From Methanoregula boonei 6A8 (lineage in GTDB: Archaea > Halobacteriota > Methanomicrobia > Methanomicrobiales > Methanospirillaceae), in contig NC_009712.1 in the NCBI RefSeq assembly GCF_000017625.1, positions 372,001 to 436,000 of the forward strand: a stretch of DNA of 64,000 nt, in the 5' to 3' direction. Of the stretch, positions 1 through 8,428 are shown piece by piece. The notes under the pieces were generated by a model that saw nothing but the letters and a program-made list of their open reading frames with translations, made no database searches and had not been told where the DNA came from. The number at the start of each line of letters is the position of its first letter. The stretch's first letter is position 1. Position numbers and translations under genes: made by a program.

Positions 1-1
1 C

Positions 2-85
2 ACGATCCCTGCCAAAGGAACTCGCCCCGGGGAGTGGTACGGGACCGGCACATTCCGGGCATCCCCCAAAGGAATACCGGAATGA
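2..85 (+). CDS. possible C-terminal end of a gene entering from the left edge
   Basis: An open frame enters the window and ends at a TGA after about 27 codons. The peptide has a protein-like composition (PGEWYGTGTFR near its middle), but it is too short to assign. The adjacent frame is also open up to about position 162, so the choice of frame is uncertain. No function is proposed. Confidence 0.3.
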   Translation, partial: TIPAKGTRPGEWYGTGTFRASPKGIPE

Positions 86-115
86 TGACGGTACACCGGA
101 TCCGGGATGTGAGGC

Positions 116-520
116 ATGAAACGGGGCTCGCCTCCGTACCGGGCCCTCTCTGACGCTCTTCCCATTGCACGCAGGCGCGGCACAACCCAGGCCGCGGTGC
201 GTGCCCCGGAAAACCTGTATGATTTTACGATCGTCTCGGCAATCCCTCTCGCATTTGTACGTGTCACCTATTGTTCACGGATTCATGCACCGGCCGCAGA
301 GCTCGTAAACGAGTTCCGGGACGAGCTTTTCAGGCTCGGCCGGATCCCGGTGCATACGGACATTTCGCGTGAACTCTGGCTCCGCTCACGGCATGGCACG
401 TGGCGGTTCTTACGCCTCACGCCAGACTCTCTTATCGAGCTCGGGCAGGACGGCATGCTCCTCTCCGGGGGAAACGCGGCAAAAAACCTGTACAGCCGGG
501 AAAAAGTAATTTTTTCCTAA
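116..520 (+). CDS. hypothetical protein, soluble, about 134 residues
   Basis: I do not recognise the family. From about residue 28 the product reads as a compact soluble domain with evenly mixed charged and hydrophobic residues. The first 25 residues are Arg/Pro-rich and less convincing, so the true start may lie further in. The ATG has only a weak GTGAGG sequence directly in front of it. No signal peptide or membrane segment is visible. It ends in the left arm of a strong stem-loop, so it may be the last gene of a unit entering from the left. Confidence 0.5.
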   Translation: MKRGSPPYRALSDALPIARRRGTTQAAVRAPENLYDFTIVSAIPLAFVRVTYCSRIHAPAAELVNEFRDELFRLGRIPVHTDISRELWLRSRHGTWRFLRLTPDSLIELGQDGMLLSGGNAAKNLYSREKVIFS

Positions 521-590
521 AAGGGGGCTATTCCCCGCACAAGGTTCACTAGCGTGATCCTCCCCTGCGGGGAGGAACCCGCCCCCTTTT
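519..590 (+). terminator. nested stem-loop after the first gene
   Basis: AAAAGGGGGC at 519-528 pairs perfectly with GCCCCCTTTT at 581-590. Inside it CCTCCCC (559-565) pairs with GGGGAGG (569-575) across a three-base loop. The position at a gene end fits a terminator or a processed RNA end. The long outer stem enclosing a second hairpin is larger than a simple terminator, so a small structured RNA is an alternative. Confidence 0.5.
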
Positions 591-1177
591 CCTCGGTTTA
601 AAACGTGTCCTTTTTTCACCGTCCCGGATTCCCCGGGGGGGTACCCTTCATCCCTTTTTTTGGAATGGCTCAAAAATACGCCCAAATCGGGCTCCGTTTA
701 CCCCTGACCTCTCTTCCAGAGGTAATAATTCCGAAAAAAACGGTAATAATTCGGCCGGAAACACCCCTTTTTACGCTGGAGAACCAGAGGTAACAGATAG
801 CAGCATTATAGCGGCGAAAGTTTGGGTCGATCGTGTTTTAGCCCATTCTTGAATAAACAGGGCCTGGAAACGAAGATATGCCCTTTCTGGTAAAATGACC
901 CCTCTTACGACGTAGAACCCCCCCTTCCCATTTTTGCGAAATTGTCCGGCGAGTTTCCTGCCCCGGATTGCTCTAAAACCCTCGCAAATTGCCCTGTTTT
1001 GCCTCCCGGAAATTTATTCAGCCAGAGATATCCTCTCTTACGTCGTAGAGTAATATGTCAAAAGGGCCCCAGAGACCCCGGGAAAAATCCCGGGCCGGCA
1101 GGAGATGCGCGAAGACCCTGCCGGGAACCATGCCGGATCCGCGGAGCGGGTCCGGCCTAAAAAAGGAGTTGACACAC
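591..1177. other. 587-bp gene-poor stretch upstream of cassette 1
   Basis: No credible gene is seen. The stretch holds an 11-bp direct repeat (GGTAATAATTC, about 720-750). It also has two near-identical 14-mers, TCTTACGACGTAGA near 903 and TCTTACGTCGTAGA near 1034, which could be protein-binding sites. The sequence around 668-695 (CAAAAATACGCCCAAAT) weakly resembles part of the large dispersed repeat found at 11.8 and 56.3 kb. The promoter of the cassette at 1178 presumably lies here. Confidence 0.4.
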
Positions 1178-1681
1178 ATGGGAGATTTCGTACAACACAC
1201 GGAAGTAAAATCCGCGATCCGCACACTCGCAGACCCGATCGAAGATATCGCAAGCTTCGACGCACTTGTCCAGTCGGTCATCGCAACGAACCCGTTCGGC
1301 TGCGTGCCCTACATCAGCGCCGGCGTGACACATGCGCCGGTCGAGAAGGCAAAAGAGAGCTACGTTGTAAAGATCCTCTACCAGGACAACGAGGCAAAGG
1401 TAGTCGGGAACGATTCCGGCAAGTTCAACACCGTTGCCGGTTTCAATGCCGGTGCCGCAGCCCTCCTTGCCGACACCGCGCTTGCCGCTGCCCACGGCGG
1501 CATCCCCGCCCGGGATATCGAATCCGAGACGTACTCGGCGACCATCAAGTGCCATGACCAGAACGGGGAGCTCTACGACCTGACGTTCACCCGGAGCAAG
1601 GTGTCCCTCACCTCGTACGAGGATGATGCAATCCGGGCAAAGGTCGAGGCCTGGGCCGATACGGTTCCCGCGCTTGCGTGA
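1178..1681 (+). CDS. cassette protein A, 167 aa, unknown family (copy 1)
   Basis: First gene of a four-gene cassette repeated at 23.2-25.0 kb. The start is set by AAAAGGAGTT 8 bases upstream and by exact length agreement with copy 2 (both 167 residues). An ungapped hand alignment of the copies gives 101 of 167 identical positions. Conserved segments are YQDNEA near residue 68, ALLADTAL and AAHGGI near 95-110, SATIKC near 120 and SYEDD near 146. There is no signal peptide or membrane segment, so it is a soluble cytoplasmic protein. Cys42 and Cys125 are conserved in both copies. No function is recognised; the invariant linkage to three partners, two with membrane segments, suggests the soluble part of a membrane complex. 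Confidence 0.85.
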   Translation: MGDFVQHTEVKSAIRTLADPIEDIASFDALVQSVIATNPFGCVPYISAGVTHAPVEKAKESYVVKILYQDNEAKVVGNDSGKFNTVAGFNAGAAALLADTALAAAHGGIPARDIESETYSATIKCHDQNGELYDLTFTRSKVSLTSYEDDAIRAKVEAWADTVPALA

Positions 1682-1819
1682 GGAGATCCCCGGATCACAA
1701 AAAAGCAGTCTGCCCTCTGCCCGCCAGTCCATTGCAGGGAAGAGAGGAGACCGGTCACGGTCTCCTCTCCTCGCTGCCGGGCTGATTTTACAAAAAAAAC
1801 TACATGAGGAGGTTAAGCC

Positions 1820-1984
1820 ATGGAAACTGAAATACTGGGGATCGTCCTTGGAGCGGTGCTCCCGGTCTATCCCCTTCTGCTCGTCATCTACCAGAAGATT
1901 GGCAGGTACGACGAAATCGTTGAGGAGTTTAAGGAACTCCGGAACGAACACGAACAACTGTCGGGGCTGCGCCATGCCGGATAA
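1820..1984 (+). CDS. cassette protein B, 54-aa single-pass membrane peptide (copy 1)
   Basis: A very small gene with a strong ribosome site (GAGGAGGT, 1806-1813). Residues 5-24 form one hydrophobic segment followed by a conserved charged tail (QKIGRYDEIVEEFK, then LR and EH). The topology is that of a single-pass anchor with a cytoplasmic amphipathic helix. The counterpart in copy 2 has 56 residues and matches through the membrane segment and tail, so the gene is under selection. Its 3' end overlaps gene C by 11 bases, which implies coupled translation. Function unknown; it may anchor protein A or C to the membrane. Confidence 0.8.
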   Translation: METEILGIVLGAVLPVYPLLLVIYQKIGRYDEIVEEFKELRNEHEQLSGLRHAG

Positions 1985-2450
1985 CCCCGCAAGAGAACCA
2001 GTCGCGAAGGTGACCGGTATCTACCGGGGAAAATTCTCCGGGCTCGAACCGCTTACGATCGACAAACCCCTGATCCAGGAGGAGGTCCGGCGCAATCCGA
2101 TCTTCTACGAGCTGGACCTGAACCCGGAGAGAGGAGACGAGAACCTGATAATCGATCTCATCTACGACAACCTGTCCCCACGGAGACTCCCGGATTTGAT
2201 ACGGGGAACCGATATCCCGCACGGCATCCGGTTCTGGCCGGACTGGTTTTCCATCCCGCCGTACCGGGAGATGAGGGACACAGATGGCCGCCGGGTCTAC
2301 CCGCGGGCGCCGGGGATCCACACCGTGCAGATCCGGACCGGCGTCCAAAAGCGGGCCCGGATAGGCGGGAACCGGGATTTCAGCCCGGAGATGGGGGGAT
2401 TTTCAAGCCCGGTCTTCGAGTTTATGATCGCGGGTGATGACAATGTTTGA
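1974..2450 (+). CDS. cassette protein C, 158 aa, unknown family (copy 1)
   Basis: A soluble protein without membrane segments. The ATG at 1974 is chosen because it overlaps the end of gene B as in copy 2 and because the homologous N-terminus begins here; an upstream open frame exists but runs through B. Blocks shared with copy 2 are YRG near residue 16, ENLIIDLIYDNLSP near 57, RFWPDWF near 87 and DGRRVYPRAPG followed by HTVQIR near 105. The RFWPDWF and YPRAPG motifs are distinctive and match no family I can name. Its end overlaps the start of gene D. Confidence 0.83.
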   Translation: MPDNPAREPVAKVTGIYRGKFSGLEPLTIDKPLIQEEVRRNPIFYELDLNPERGDENLIIDLIYDNLSPRRLPDLIRGTDIPHGIRFWPDWFSIPPYREMRDTDGRRVYPRAPGIHTVQIRTGVQKRARIGGNRDFSPEMGGFSSPVFEFMIAGDDNV

Positions 2451-3027
2451 GAACGAGACCCAGACCCGGTGTGCGATTTGCGGCACCGGGATCCTGCTCG
2501 GTGCCATCTTTCTCCTCGCACATTTCCCGGTCATCCTGCTTATCGTGCCGGTCGGGATTCTCTTTCTCGGCCTTGTTGCAGACCCGGAGGAGACACACGC
2601 GGTCTGGTACGGGATGCTCTCCATGCTCGGCATCTTCGATGTGTCCGCGCTGACCGATGCAGAGCGGGAAAACTACGCAGAGAAACGGCATTACTTCTGG
2701 TTCGGCGAGGTTGCGATGGCCTCGATACTCGCAGACCTGTTTGCGGTCCCGGTCGGGATCTTTCTGGCGGGCCGGGCGGAAGTGACCCTCGCGTTCATCG
2801 GTGCTGCGGTACTATTCCTTCCGCTCTTTGTCTTCCTGCCCAAGCTGATCCAGCGGGCGATGAAGGCGGATGTGGATGCCGCGATGGAGATGTTCGGGAA
2901 AAATGAGCAGACAAAAAAAGTCTTCTGGACCCTGTTTGTCTCAATGGCCGGGCTTGTACTCGCTCGGGTTATTGACCCAGAGACGGCCCGGCAGGTGGTG
3001 GGGGTGATTACGGGGGTGGGGGGGTGA
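2443..3027 (+). CDS. cassette protein D, 194-aa integral membrane protein (copy 1)
   Basis: About four hydrophobic segments are visible near residues 14-42, 83-105, 112-130 and 160-180. An N-terminal CAICGTG motif leads into the first segment. The start at 2443 is preferred over ATG 2437 and GTG 2434 because copy 2 has only the 2443-equivalent ATG, and GGTGA lies 5 bases upstream. Both copies have exactly 194 residues and D is visibly better conserved between copies than A or C. The overlap with C is eight bases. D is probably the membrane core of the system. The Cys-x-x-Cys could bind metal or form a disulfide; this is inference. Confidence 0.85.
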   Translation: MFENETQTRCAICGTGILLGAIFLLAHFPVILLIVPVGILFLGLVADPEETHAVWYGMLSMLGIFDVSALTDAERENYAEKRHYFWFGEVAMASILADLFAVPVGIFLAGRAEVTLAFIGAAVLFLPLFVFLPKLIQRAMKADVDAAMEMFGKNEQTKKVFWTLFVSMAGLVLARVIDPETARQVVGVITGVGG

Positions 3028-3059
3028 ATGTAAATATCAGGGAAAATATCCCCTAATAA

Positions 3060-3539
3060 TTAATTTTTTCCAGAGTTTATGGATATAGTTTGGCTGGTTC
3101 TGTTGCTTTGTCGTTTTATTTTTTTGTCGGCGTCCTGAAGGATACCGTCGAGATCTTCGAGCAGTTGACGGAGTTTGCCGGGATCCACTTTCACTGGCTC
3201 GGACAACCCCTTACCGGCAACATCGGATCCAAGGTAGATTATACTCCATATGCCCAGAATCTTCAAAACCGGAATCAGTTTTTCACCAGACTGCGTAAGC
3301 GAATATTCAACCTTCGCAGGGACCACCGGATAAACTTTTCTTGTAATAATACCGTCGTGCTCCATCTCACGGAGCTGTTTAACGAGCATTCTCTCGCTGA
3401 TTGCCGGAAGCTTATGCGAGATCTCGCTAAACCGCTGGGTCCCATCCCTTAATGCAATAACGATCAGCAGTTTCCACTTCCCTCCGATCACATTCAGTGC
3501 AGCCTCAATCCATCGCCAAAAATCATCGTTCTTCGTCAT
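3060..3539 (-). CDS. HxlR-family winged-helix transcriptional regulator
   Basis: The N-terminal half has the HxlR signature: GGKWKLLIVIALRDG, then RFSEI, LPAISERMLVKQLREME and DGIITRK, which form the DNA-binding winged helix. Members of this family act as dimers and often respond to redox or electrophile stress. The ATG at 3539 is preferred; a GTG at 3566 would add nine residues of doubtful quality. The gene diverges from the metallo-hydrolase at 3651 and the 110-base gap holds a TATA-like CTATAAATTG (3588-3597). Control of the divergent hydrolase/exporter unit is likely but inferred from position. Confidence 0.85.
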   Translation of the reverse strand: MTKNDDFWRWIEAALNVIGGKWKLLIVIALRDGTQRFSEISHKLPAISERMLVKQLREMEHDGIITRKVYPVVPAKVEYSLTQSGEKLIPVLKILGIWSIIYLGSDVAGKGLSEPVKVDPGKLRQLLEDLDGILQDADKKIKRQSNRTSQTISINSGKN

Positions 3540-3650
3540 TACAGTCACTATACATTTTGTGAGCACAGGCTAAAATTGTTAGTATCCCCTATAAATTGAC
3601 ATACATGGGATCTTTGTAGTGAAGAAACACAAAAAGGGAGCTGAAAGGTT

Positions 3651-4346
3651 ATGGAGATAGTACCGGGAATTCACCAGATTGATGGGGTAAATGGTAATTG
3701 TTTTATTATTGTCCGGGACGAACTGACACTTATCGATACGGGAATGCCCAAAAACAGCACAAAAATAATAACATATATTCAGGATGTTCTTAAGCGGAAA
3801 CCAACAGACATCAAAACGATCGTCCTGACACACTTTCATATCGATCACGTGGGCGGCGCGAGCGAGCTCAAAAAACTGAGCGGCGCGAAAGTGGCTATTC
3901 ACAAAAAGGATGCGGACTACGTTTCCGGCAGGAAAACCCCACCTGTCCCGAGGGGTGTTAAGGGAATGATCGTTAAAGTTCTCATCCCCTTGTTTTTCGG
4001 ATCAAGGCCTGTTGAACCGGATATATATCTCAACGATGGTGACACCATCGCTGGTCTCACCACCCTTCATACACCCGGACATACACCGGGAAGTATCTGT
4101 CTTTTTGATCCGGTATCAAAAATCCTGTTTGCAGGGGATCTGTTGAGGTTTGACGGGACTAACATCAAAATGGGACCCCTCAATTTAGACCAGGGTGAGG
4201 AACAAAAATCAATCAATAAAATTGCCGCAATTGATTTCGATATCATGTTGTCGGGACATGGAATACCTCTGCGACCCGAGGCATCGGTAAAGATCAGGGA
4301 GTTCGCAAAGAGAAATACCTGGAAAAATGGATCCCCGGGAAAATGA
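3651..4346 (+). CDS. MBL-fold metallo-hydrolase
   Basis: A 231-residue metallo-beta-lactamase fold protein. THFHIDHVGG near residue 60 is the HxHxDH zinc motif. HTPGHTPGS supplies the next His, FAGDLL the bridging Asp and LSGHG the last His, so a complete dinuclear metal site is present. The length matches stand-alone glyoxalase II-like or lactonase-like hydrolases; the substrate cannot be told. GAAAGG precedes the ATG. The gene is followed after 49 bases by an MFS exporter and then a MarR gene, which looks like a detoxification unit facing the HxlR regulator. Confidence 0.88.
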   Translation: MEIVPGIHQIDGVNGNCFIIVRDELTLIDTGMPKNSTKIITYIQDVLKRKPTDIKTIVLTHFHIDHVGGASELKKLSGAKVAIHKKDADYVSGRKTPPVPRGVKGMIVKVLIPLFFGSRPVEPDIYLNDGDTIAGLTTLHTPGHTPGSICLFDPVSKILFAGDLLRFDGTNIKMGPLNLDQGEEQKSINKIAAIDFDIMLSGHGIPLRPEASVKIREFAKRNTWKNGSPGK

Positions 4347-4395
4347 AAAGAGAGACTTTTTTAGAAAATTATTTGCCGGTTCCCGGGGATGATGA

Positions 4396-5796
4396 ATGAA
4401 TACATCCAACTTGCCTCAACCCGCCGAAAGTAAAATAGCGTTCGACTGGCGGTTTGTAACACCGCTGTATATCGGCTCCGCCCTCAATCCTGTCAACACT
4501 TCGTTCATTGCCACTGCCCTGGTGCCAATTGCAGCGGCCATCAACGTTCCGGTCGGACAGACTGCTGTTCTTGTCGCGGCACTCTATATCGCATGTATCG
4601 TTGCCCAGCCGGCAGCCGGAAAATTATCGGAGGCATTTGGGCCACGGAGGGTGTTCCTTGCAGGTATTCTCGCAGTACTTGCCGGAGGAGTGCTGGGTGG
4701 ATTAGGCCATGACCTCGCAACGCTGATCGTATCACGGGTCCTGATTGGTGTGGGCACCTCGACCGGATATCCTTCGGCAATGCTTTTGATCCGACAGCGG
4801 GCCGAATCGGCCGGGCTGACCGGGCCCCCGGGAGGAGTGCTTGGCGGCCTTGTGATTGCCGGAATGGCGACTGCGGTTATAGGTCTGCCCATTGGCGGAT
4901 TCCTCGTCGCCGCCTGGGGCTGGCAGAGCGTGTTTTTTATTAACGTCCCGCTGGCTCTCGTGGCGCTCATTATGGCTGCATCTTGGATCCCCCGGGATCC
5001 GCCATGCAGGAGCATAAAGACGCTCCGTGACCTGGCAACCCGCATTGATCTGGCCGGCATCACGGTCTTTAGTGGCGCGATGATTGCCCTTCTGGTCTTT
5101 CTCATGTCACTGCCGGATCCGGATTGGGTTGTTTTAGGCGTAGTTATTCTGCTCGGTCTGGCCTTTGTCTGGTGGGAAGGACAGGTGAGCCAGCCTTTTA
5201 TTGACCTCCGTCTGTTAGGAACGAACCGGCCATTGATACTCACCTATGTGCGCTTTGCCCTTGCGATGCTGTGCGTCTACACCGTAATGTATGGTGTCAC
5301 GCAATGGCTTGAGATCGACAAAAATATTTCGTCCGCTGATGCAGGATTCATCATTTTGCCCATGAGTCTCATATCCATTGTGCTAGCGTGGCTGGTCTCG
5401 CGGCTGAACCTCGTGCGCACTCCCCTTATTGTGTCTGCCGTTGCCTGCCTGGCAGGTTCTGCGGGCGTATTTTTATTCACCACGGCGACGCCGATACTCT
5501 GGATCGTTATAATCACGGCGATCTTCGGGATTACCATGGGGATGTGTGCCAGTGCGAACCAGACAACATTTTACACCCAGGTAACCGCAGATCAGATCGG
5601 TACCGCTTCAGGCCTGTTCCGTACTTTTGGGTATTTTGGCTCGGTTGCATCGTCGGCCCTTATCGCGATATTCTTTAATCCCGATGTCAGCGATCAGAGC
5701 CTGCATTCAATTGCTGCAGTACTGGTGATCCTCAGCGTTGTGGGACTGCTTATTGTCATTGCCGACAGGAAAATCATGGCTCTGGCAAAAGTATAG
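4396..5796 (+). CDS. MFS transporter, DHA2-type multidrug exporter
   Basis: A 466-residue polytopic membrane protein. Loop 2-3 carries the MFS motif A form GKLSEAFGPRRV. The early segment NTSFIATALVPIA and the extended antiporter motif (GGVLGGL, then GLPIGGFLVAAWGWQSVFFIN) are typical of DHA2 drug:H+ antiporters with 12 to 14 membrane helices. GGGGAT lies before the ATG. It sits 49 bases after the metallo-hydrolase and 37 bases before a MarR gene. Export of a small organic toxin is the likely role; the substrate is unknown. Confidence 0.9.
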   Translation: MNTSNLPQPAESKIAFDWRFVTPLYIGSALNPVNTSFIATALVPIAAAINVPVGQTAVLVAALYIACIVAQPAAGKLSEAFGPRRVFLAGILAVLAGGVLGGLGHDLATLIVSRVLIGVGTSTGYPSAMLLIRQRAESAGLTGPPGGVLGGLVIAGMATAVIGLPIGGFLVAAWGWQSVFFINVPLALVALIMAASWIPRDPPCRSIKTLRDLATRIDLAGITVFSGAMIALLVFLMSLPDPDWVVLGVVILLGLAFVWWEGQVSQPFIDLRLLGTNRPLILTYVRFALAMLCVYTVMYGVTQWLEIDKNISSADAGFIILPMSLISIVLAWLVSRLNLVRTPLIVSAVACLAGSAGVFLFTTATPILWIVIITAIFGITMGMCASANQTTFYTQVTADQIGTASGLFRTFGYFGSVASSALIAIFFNPDVSDQSLHSIAAVLVILSVVGLLIVIADRKIMALAKV

Positions 5797-5833
5797 CAGG
5801 ATTTTCCATGATAATTAATCCCTCATTACCTTA

Positions 5834-6301
5834 ATGTCTGAACTGGTTCTATGTACTGCTATGGAGTTAAGGGATCTGTTTGCCCGGTTTATCGAACGGT
5901 ACAAACATGTTACCATTGAGGCAGATAAGATCGAAGAGGAAAAGATTGGCTTTTGTGATCTTACCCTCAACCAGTTCTATTATTTACGGGGCATCCAGCA
6001 CAACGACAGTATCACCTTAACTGAGCTTGCCCACAAACTCGGCGTCTCAAAACCTTCGGCCAACGCCGCGATAACAAAACTCATGAAGGACGGGTTTGTT
6101 GTCCGGACCCGGTCCGATGTTGATCAACGTAAATTCCTCCTGACCCTGAGCGAAAAAGGTTGCCAGGTTTTTAAACACAAGCGGCGGGTTTTTGAGGCAT
6201 TTATAGAGCAGATTGAGAAAAACACAACAGAAAACCAGCAAAAAACCCTTATCAAAGCATTTCGGATTATGATTGAGTGCTCATCAGAGGAGAAAGAGTG
6301 A
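5834..6301 (+). CDS. MarR-family transcriptional regulator
   Basis: A 155-residue winged-helix protein. ITLTELAHKLGVSKPSAN (about 60-77) is the recognition helix-turn-helix and RTRSDVDQRKFLLTLSEKG is the wing. It follows the MFS gene by 37 bases, so it probably belongs to that unit and represses it. The start is uncertain: no ribosome site is seen before ATG 5834, and the in-frame ATG at 5861 (MELRDLF) is a credible alternative. An inverted repeat 14 bases downstream of the stop may be its operator for the next gene. Confidence 0.87.
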   Translation: MSELVLCTAMELRDLFARFIERYKHVTIEADKIEEEKIGFCDLTLNQFYYLRGIQHNDSITLTELAHKLGVSKPSANAAITKLMKDGFVVRTRSDVDQRKFLLTLSEKGCQVFKHKRRVFEAFIEQIEKNTTENQQKTLIKAFRIMIECSSEEKE

Positions 6302-6314
6302 ATCAATAAAATTA

Positions 6315-6329
6315 GTTAGTTAGGCTAAC
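6315..6329. promoter_or_regulatory. inverted repeat and TATA region ahead of the nitroreductase gene
   Basis: GTTAG-TTAGG-CTAAC is an inverted repeat followed at once by a TATA-like CTATTTATTA (6333-6342). A second small hairpin (GCATAC / GTATGC, 6350-6367) lies further down. The arrangement fits an operator next to a promoter for the gene at 6453, possibly bound by the MarR protein encoded just upstream. Confidence 0.45.
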
Positions 6330-6452
6330 AAACTATTTATTATGCCCATGCATACTTTTGGGTATGCAAAGTAAACGATTCAAATCTGGTATGAGAAAAA
6401 TTGAAGAAACTGACGGCAATGCCGATCTCACATTTTCAGGAGGGGTATCCTT

Positions 6453-7289
6453 ATGATCGGAATAACCGTTGATCGTGATCTCTGCACCCGGTGCGGGATC
6501 TGTTCTGAGGTTTGCACAACGCAGATTATAGCACGGGCACAGAACGATACTGCGCTTCCGGAAATCCCGTTCTCGAAGGAGGCAGGGTGTCTGTCCTGCG
6601 GACATTGCGAAGTGTTCTGTCCGACAGGGGCGCTGACCCGCGAACACAAGGAAGGTGTGCACCTCCGACATGCAGCAGCGCCGGGATCGATCAATCCGGA
6701 AACTCTTGGTACCTACCTTAAAAGTCGCCGCTCGATCCGGTTATACCGTCCCGATCCGGTGGCCAATGAAACCCTTATGCAGATCCTTGGCATCGCCCGC
6801 TATGCTGCGACCGGGAGCAATTACCAGCCTGTCGAATGGGTAATCGTGAACGATGCTGAAAAAGTCCATACCATAGCCGCACTTACCATGGATTATTTAC
6901 AGGAATCGGGGAAAAGTGATCATCCTATCAGTGGATACATCCCGTTACTCACTGATTACTGGAACAAAGGGATCGATATTGTCTGCCGGGGCGCCCCGGT
7001 TCTTATCGGCGCCCATGTTCCCACGGGCACAGCGGATTCCACAGGTCTGGTAGAGACCGATGCAATCATCGCACTTACCCATGTCGATATCACCGCCCCG
7101 GCTTTCGGGCTCGGAACGTGCTGGGCTGGCCGGCTGGTCAGTGTTGCCCAGAATTACCGTCCCGTAAAAGAAGCCCTCCACATCCCGGACAACCGCAAGC
7201 TTGCCGGCGCGATGTTGGCTGGGTATCCAAAATATAAACCGGTGCGCATCCCGGAACGAAGCAAGCCACTCAAAGTGACGTGGATATAA
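6453..7289 (+). CDS. ferredoxin-nitroreductase fusion oxidoreductase
   Basis: A 278-residue fusion. Residues 1-65 hold two 4Fe-4S motifs, CTRCGICSEVC and CLSCGHCEVFCP. The remainder is a nitroreductase-family FMN domain beginning RRSIRLYRPDP (near 90), with GSNYQPVEW and the C-terminal GTCWAGRL block. This architecture is common in anaerobes and is expected to move electrons from an internal ferredoxin to FMN to reduce nitro, quinone or flavin-like substrates. AGGAGGGG precedes the ATG. It stands alone and ends before a terminator-like hairpin. Confidence 0.9.
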   Translation: MIGITVDRDLCTRCGICSEVCTTQIIARAQNDTALPEIPFSKEAGCLSCGHCEVFCPTGALTREHKEGVHLRHAAAPGSINPETLGTYLKSRRSIRLYRPDPVANETLMQILGIARYAATGSNYQPVEWVIVNDAEKVHTIAALTMDYLQESGKSDHPISGYIPLLTDYWNKGIDIVCRGAPVLIGAHVPTGTADSTGLVETDAIIALTHVDITAPAFGLGTCWAGRLVSVAQNYRPVKEALHIPDNRKLAGAMLAGYPKYKPVRIPERSKPLKVTWI

Positions 7290-7304
7290 TGGAAGTTTTA
7301 GCGG

Positions 7305-7328
7305 TCCTGATGAGTTGTCGTATCAGGA
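7305..7328 (+). terminator. hairpin between convergent genes
   Basis: TCCTGAT (7305-7311) pairs with ATCAGGA (7322-7328), followed by TTTTGAGGG. It lies just after the nitroreductase stop and before the end of the convergent methyltransferase gene. Confidence 0.5.
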
Positions 7329-7417
7329 TTTTGAGGGATTCCTTCTAATCTTTATATCGTAATTTTTTATCACATTTTTCACAGGCTCCCGTTAATCTGT
7401 CAGAACCCCTCTATCGA

Positions 7418-8254
7418 TTATTCGGGAATGCCAGGTTTTCGTGCCCATAAAGTAAAAACCATATCGCTCACGTAGAGTGAACTGGCCTTTGTCCGTTCGT
7501 CAATAAGACGTTGTTCAAGCGTTTCGAGATCGATCTCCTCTTCCGTGGCAACGCCCTTCTGGATAATCCGGGGAAGCATCGCACGGATGATAGCTACTGT
7601 TGGGTAGTTAGTTTGAGGGGTTTGAATGATTGATTCGGCGCGGATGTGTTCAACCGTAAGGCCAGCCGATTCGAGGATGAACGGAAGGTCGAACCCTATG
7701 TGTGTGTTAGCGCCTTCTTTCTCGATTGTTTTCCGGATCCAACCGTTTACCTTCTCTTGAAGAGGTAGAGGCTTCAGTCTGCCGGGGACCATAGTGTTAT
7801 CGTGTTCCAGGAACGCAACTACGCCGCCGGGTCTCAATGTTGCAGATATCCTTCGAATGGCATCTACCGGTTCGGGCAGATACATGATCACGCGCCTGGC
7901 GACAGCGGCATCGAACTGGCCCGGTTCTGGCGACAGTTCGCAGATGTCCCTCTGAATGAAAGTGATATTCGGGAGATCGAGCTTGCGAATCCGGTCCCGT
8001 GCGATCTCCAGTGATGGCCCGTCCCGATCAATACCGATGACGTGTCCTTCCTTGCCAACCAGTTTTGCGAGCAAATGTGAGACATCGCCACTACCGCAGC
8101 CAACGTCAAGGACATGCATTCCGGGACCTATGCCGGCATCAACCAACATGCGTTTGGTCATGTCATCAACAGAGTCCGTCAGTGATTCCTTCCGTACCAA
8201 ACCCTGTCCAAGATCCCTCCCTCGGAGATTATTATCAGATATTTTTGTTTTCAT
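7418..8254 (-). CDS. class I SAM-dependent methyltransferase
   Basis: A 278-residue protein. The SAM motif I is HVLDVGCGSGDVS near residue 48, the acidic motif II follows at GIDRDGPS, and RDICEL plus FDAAVARRVIMYLPEP supply motifs III and IV. The class matches the Methyltransf_11/25 type found in many methanogens; the substrate is not predictable. The ATG at 8254 has no obvious ribosome site but a TATA-like GACTATAACT lies upstream on the minus strand near 8282, so a short leader is likely. It is monocistronic. Confidence 0.88.
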   Translation of the reverse strand: MKTKISDNNLRGRDLGQGLVRKESLTDSVDDMTKRMLVDAGIGPGMHVLDVGCGSGDVSHLLAKLVGKEGHVIGIDRDGPSLEIARDRIRKLDLPNITFIQRDICELSPEPGQFDAAVARRVIMYLPEPVDAIRRISATLRPGGVVAFLEHDNTMVPGRLKPLPLQEKVNGWIRKTIEKEGANTHIGFDLPFILESAGLTVEHIRAESIIQTPQTNYPTVAIIRAMLPRIIQKGVATEEEIDLETLEQRLIDERTKASSLYVSDMVFTLWARKPGIPE

Positions 8255-8428
8255 TTCGTCGCCAAAGTGTCGTTTAGTTATAGTCTTTAATGAATCTCTT
8301 GGTATTTTCTTTTATACCGAATGACCTGCATTCAAGAAACCAGCATTCGCTGGTCTTCGGTGAAAAACACTTCCGCCCCGCCCACGCCCGGATCCTTATC
8401 CCCCTCAGCGAATCAGGGATCCGGGCCT

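Noticed and set aside
1623-1973. Upstream extension of cassette gene C
   Set aside because: It runs through gene B in another frame; the homologous copy 2 starts at the equivalent of 1974.
6360-6400. GATTCAAATC, similar to a tRNA T-loop
   Set aside because: No acceptor, D or anticodon stems can be built around it.
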